Of a DNA stretch of 64,000 nt, positions 63,927 through 64,000 are shown in pieces (the first letter of the stretch is position 1; every line of letters starts with the position of its first letter). Origin of the DNA: Bacteroidales bacterium (GTDB taxonomy: Bacteria; Bacteroidota; Bacteroidia; Bacteroidales; P3). The position numbers were made by a program, and so were the translations under genes. The notes beneath the pieces were generated by a model, which saw only the letters and a program-made list of their open reading frames with translations, had not been told where the DNA came from and did no database searches. The stretch spans positions 1 through 64,000 of the forward strand of contig JAFXAD010000058.1 in NCBI GenBank assembly GCA_017522065.1, read 5' to 3'.

Positions 63927-64000
63927 GAATATTGATAAACAGCACAGAATTAGACGTTACAGCAGGGCAGGACGTATCGTTCCACTTCGCCAACATGCGT
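63923..64000 (+). CDS. Partial phage tail gene, runs off window
   Basis: An ATG overlapping the previous stop opens a frame of 26 codons (MRILINSTELDV...) that continues past the window end. Likely a tail tip or baseplate gene. Confidence 0.7.
   Translation, partial: MRILINSTELDVTAGQDVSFHFANMR

Larger units (their letters stand above)
37442..64000. mobile_element. Integrated siphovirus-like prophage (left part)
   Basis: From the ruvB terminator to the window end every gene is phage-like: integrase and repressor on the left, early and replication genes, then HK97-type head and tail genes in canonical order. The exact left boundary is somewhere in 37442-37584, between the ruvB terminator and the integrase 3' end. 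The right end, lysis genes and matching attachment repeat are beyond position 64000. A tape measure of 859 codons implies a long non-contractile or contractile tail; no sheath gene is seen here. Confidence 0.95.

Overview
The window looks like a chromosome segment of a gut-type member of the order Bacteroidales that carries the left ~26.5 kb of an integrated siphovirus-like prophage. Evidence for the order: TAnnTTTG-type -7 promoter elements, A-rich leaders instead of Shine-Dalgarno sequences in host genes, BatA/VWA, GSCFA, DUF2400 and DUF4838 families, and a TonB energy transducer. Genus cannot be read from the sequence.

Positions 1-37,441 are core chromosome. An aspartyl-protease-like lipoprotein gene sits between two near-identical 142-bp repeats. 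It is followed by L-serine dehydratase, a leftward aroE-sbcD-sbcC operon, a rightward run (rhomboid protease, EEP-family hydrolase, endonuclease III, BatA-like protein, ABC exporter ATPase and permease), recJ, a DUF4160/DUF2442-HTH pair, ettA, dnaE, a GSCFA protein, ddl, a nitroreductase, a DUF2400 protein, a TonB protein and a second ABC-F gene. Then come a leftward block (DUF4838 protein, HI0933-type flavoprotein, tandem Usp protein) and ruvB, closed by a strong terminator.

The prophage starts just after that terminator. The leftward lysogeny module is XRE repressor - lipoprotein - second HTH protein - tyrosine integrase. A switch region with direct repeats (39,937-40,091) separates it from the rightward early operon. 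That operon holds a 74-aa protein, an unassigned ~330-nt structured RNA, a DUF7666-like protein with seventeen 8-residue repeats, small regulators, a Sak4-like ATPase with a PD-(D/E)XK nuclease, a replication protein whose gene contains five palindromic iterons plus an AT-rich stretch (candidate origin), VRR-NUC, ASCH, YopX, a PAPS-reductase-like gene interrupted at a G9 run, a ParB-like/adenine-methyltransferase fusion and the small terminase. A terminator and new promoter (52,076-52,250) open the late operon: large terminase, connector, portal, protease, HK97 capsid, tail proteins, a C-type-lectin-like protein, tape measure and distal tail genes. The right prophage end, lysis genes and right attachment site lie outside.

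Most noteworthy: (1) the structured RNA at about 40,317-40,650, with four GNRA-capped hairpins, a possible pseudoknot and a tRNA-like 3' domain; (2) the iteron/AT-rich candidate origin inside the replication gene; (3) the nucleotide-perfect 24-bp repeat gene directly downstream of the RNA.
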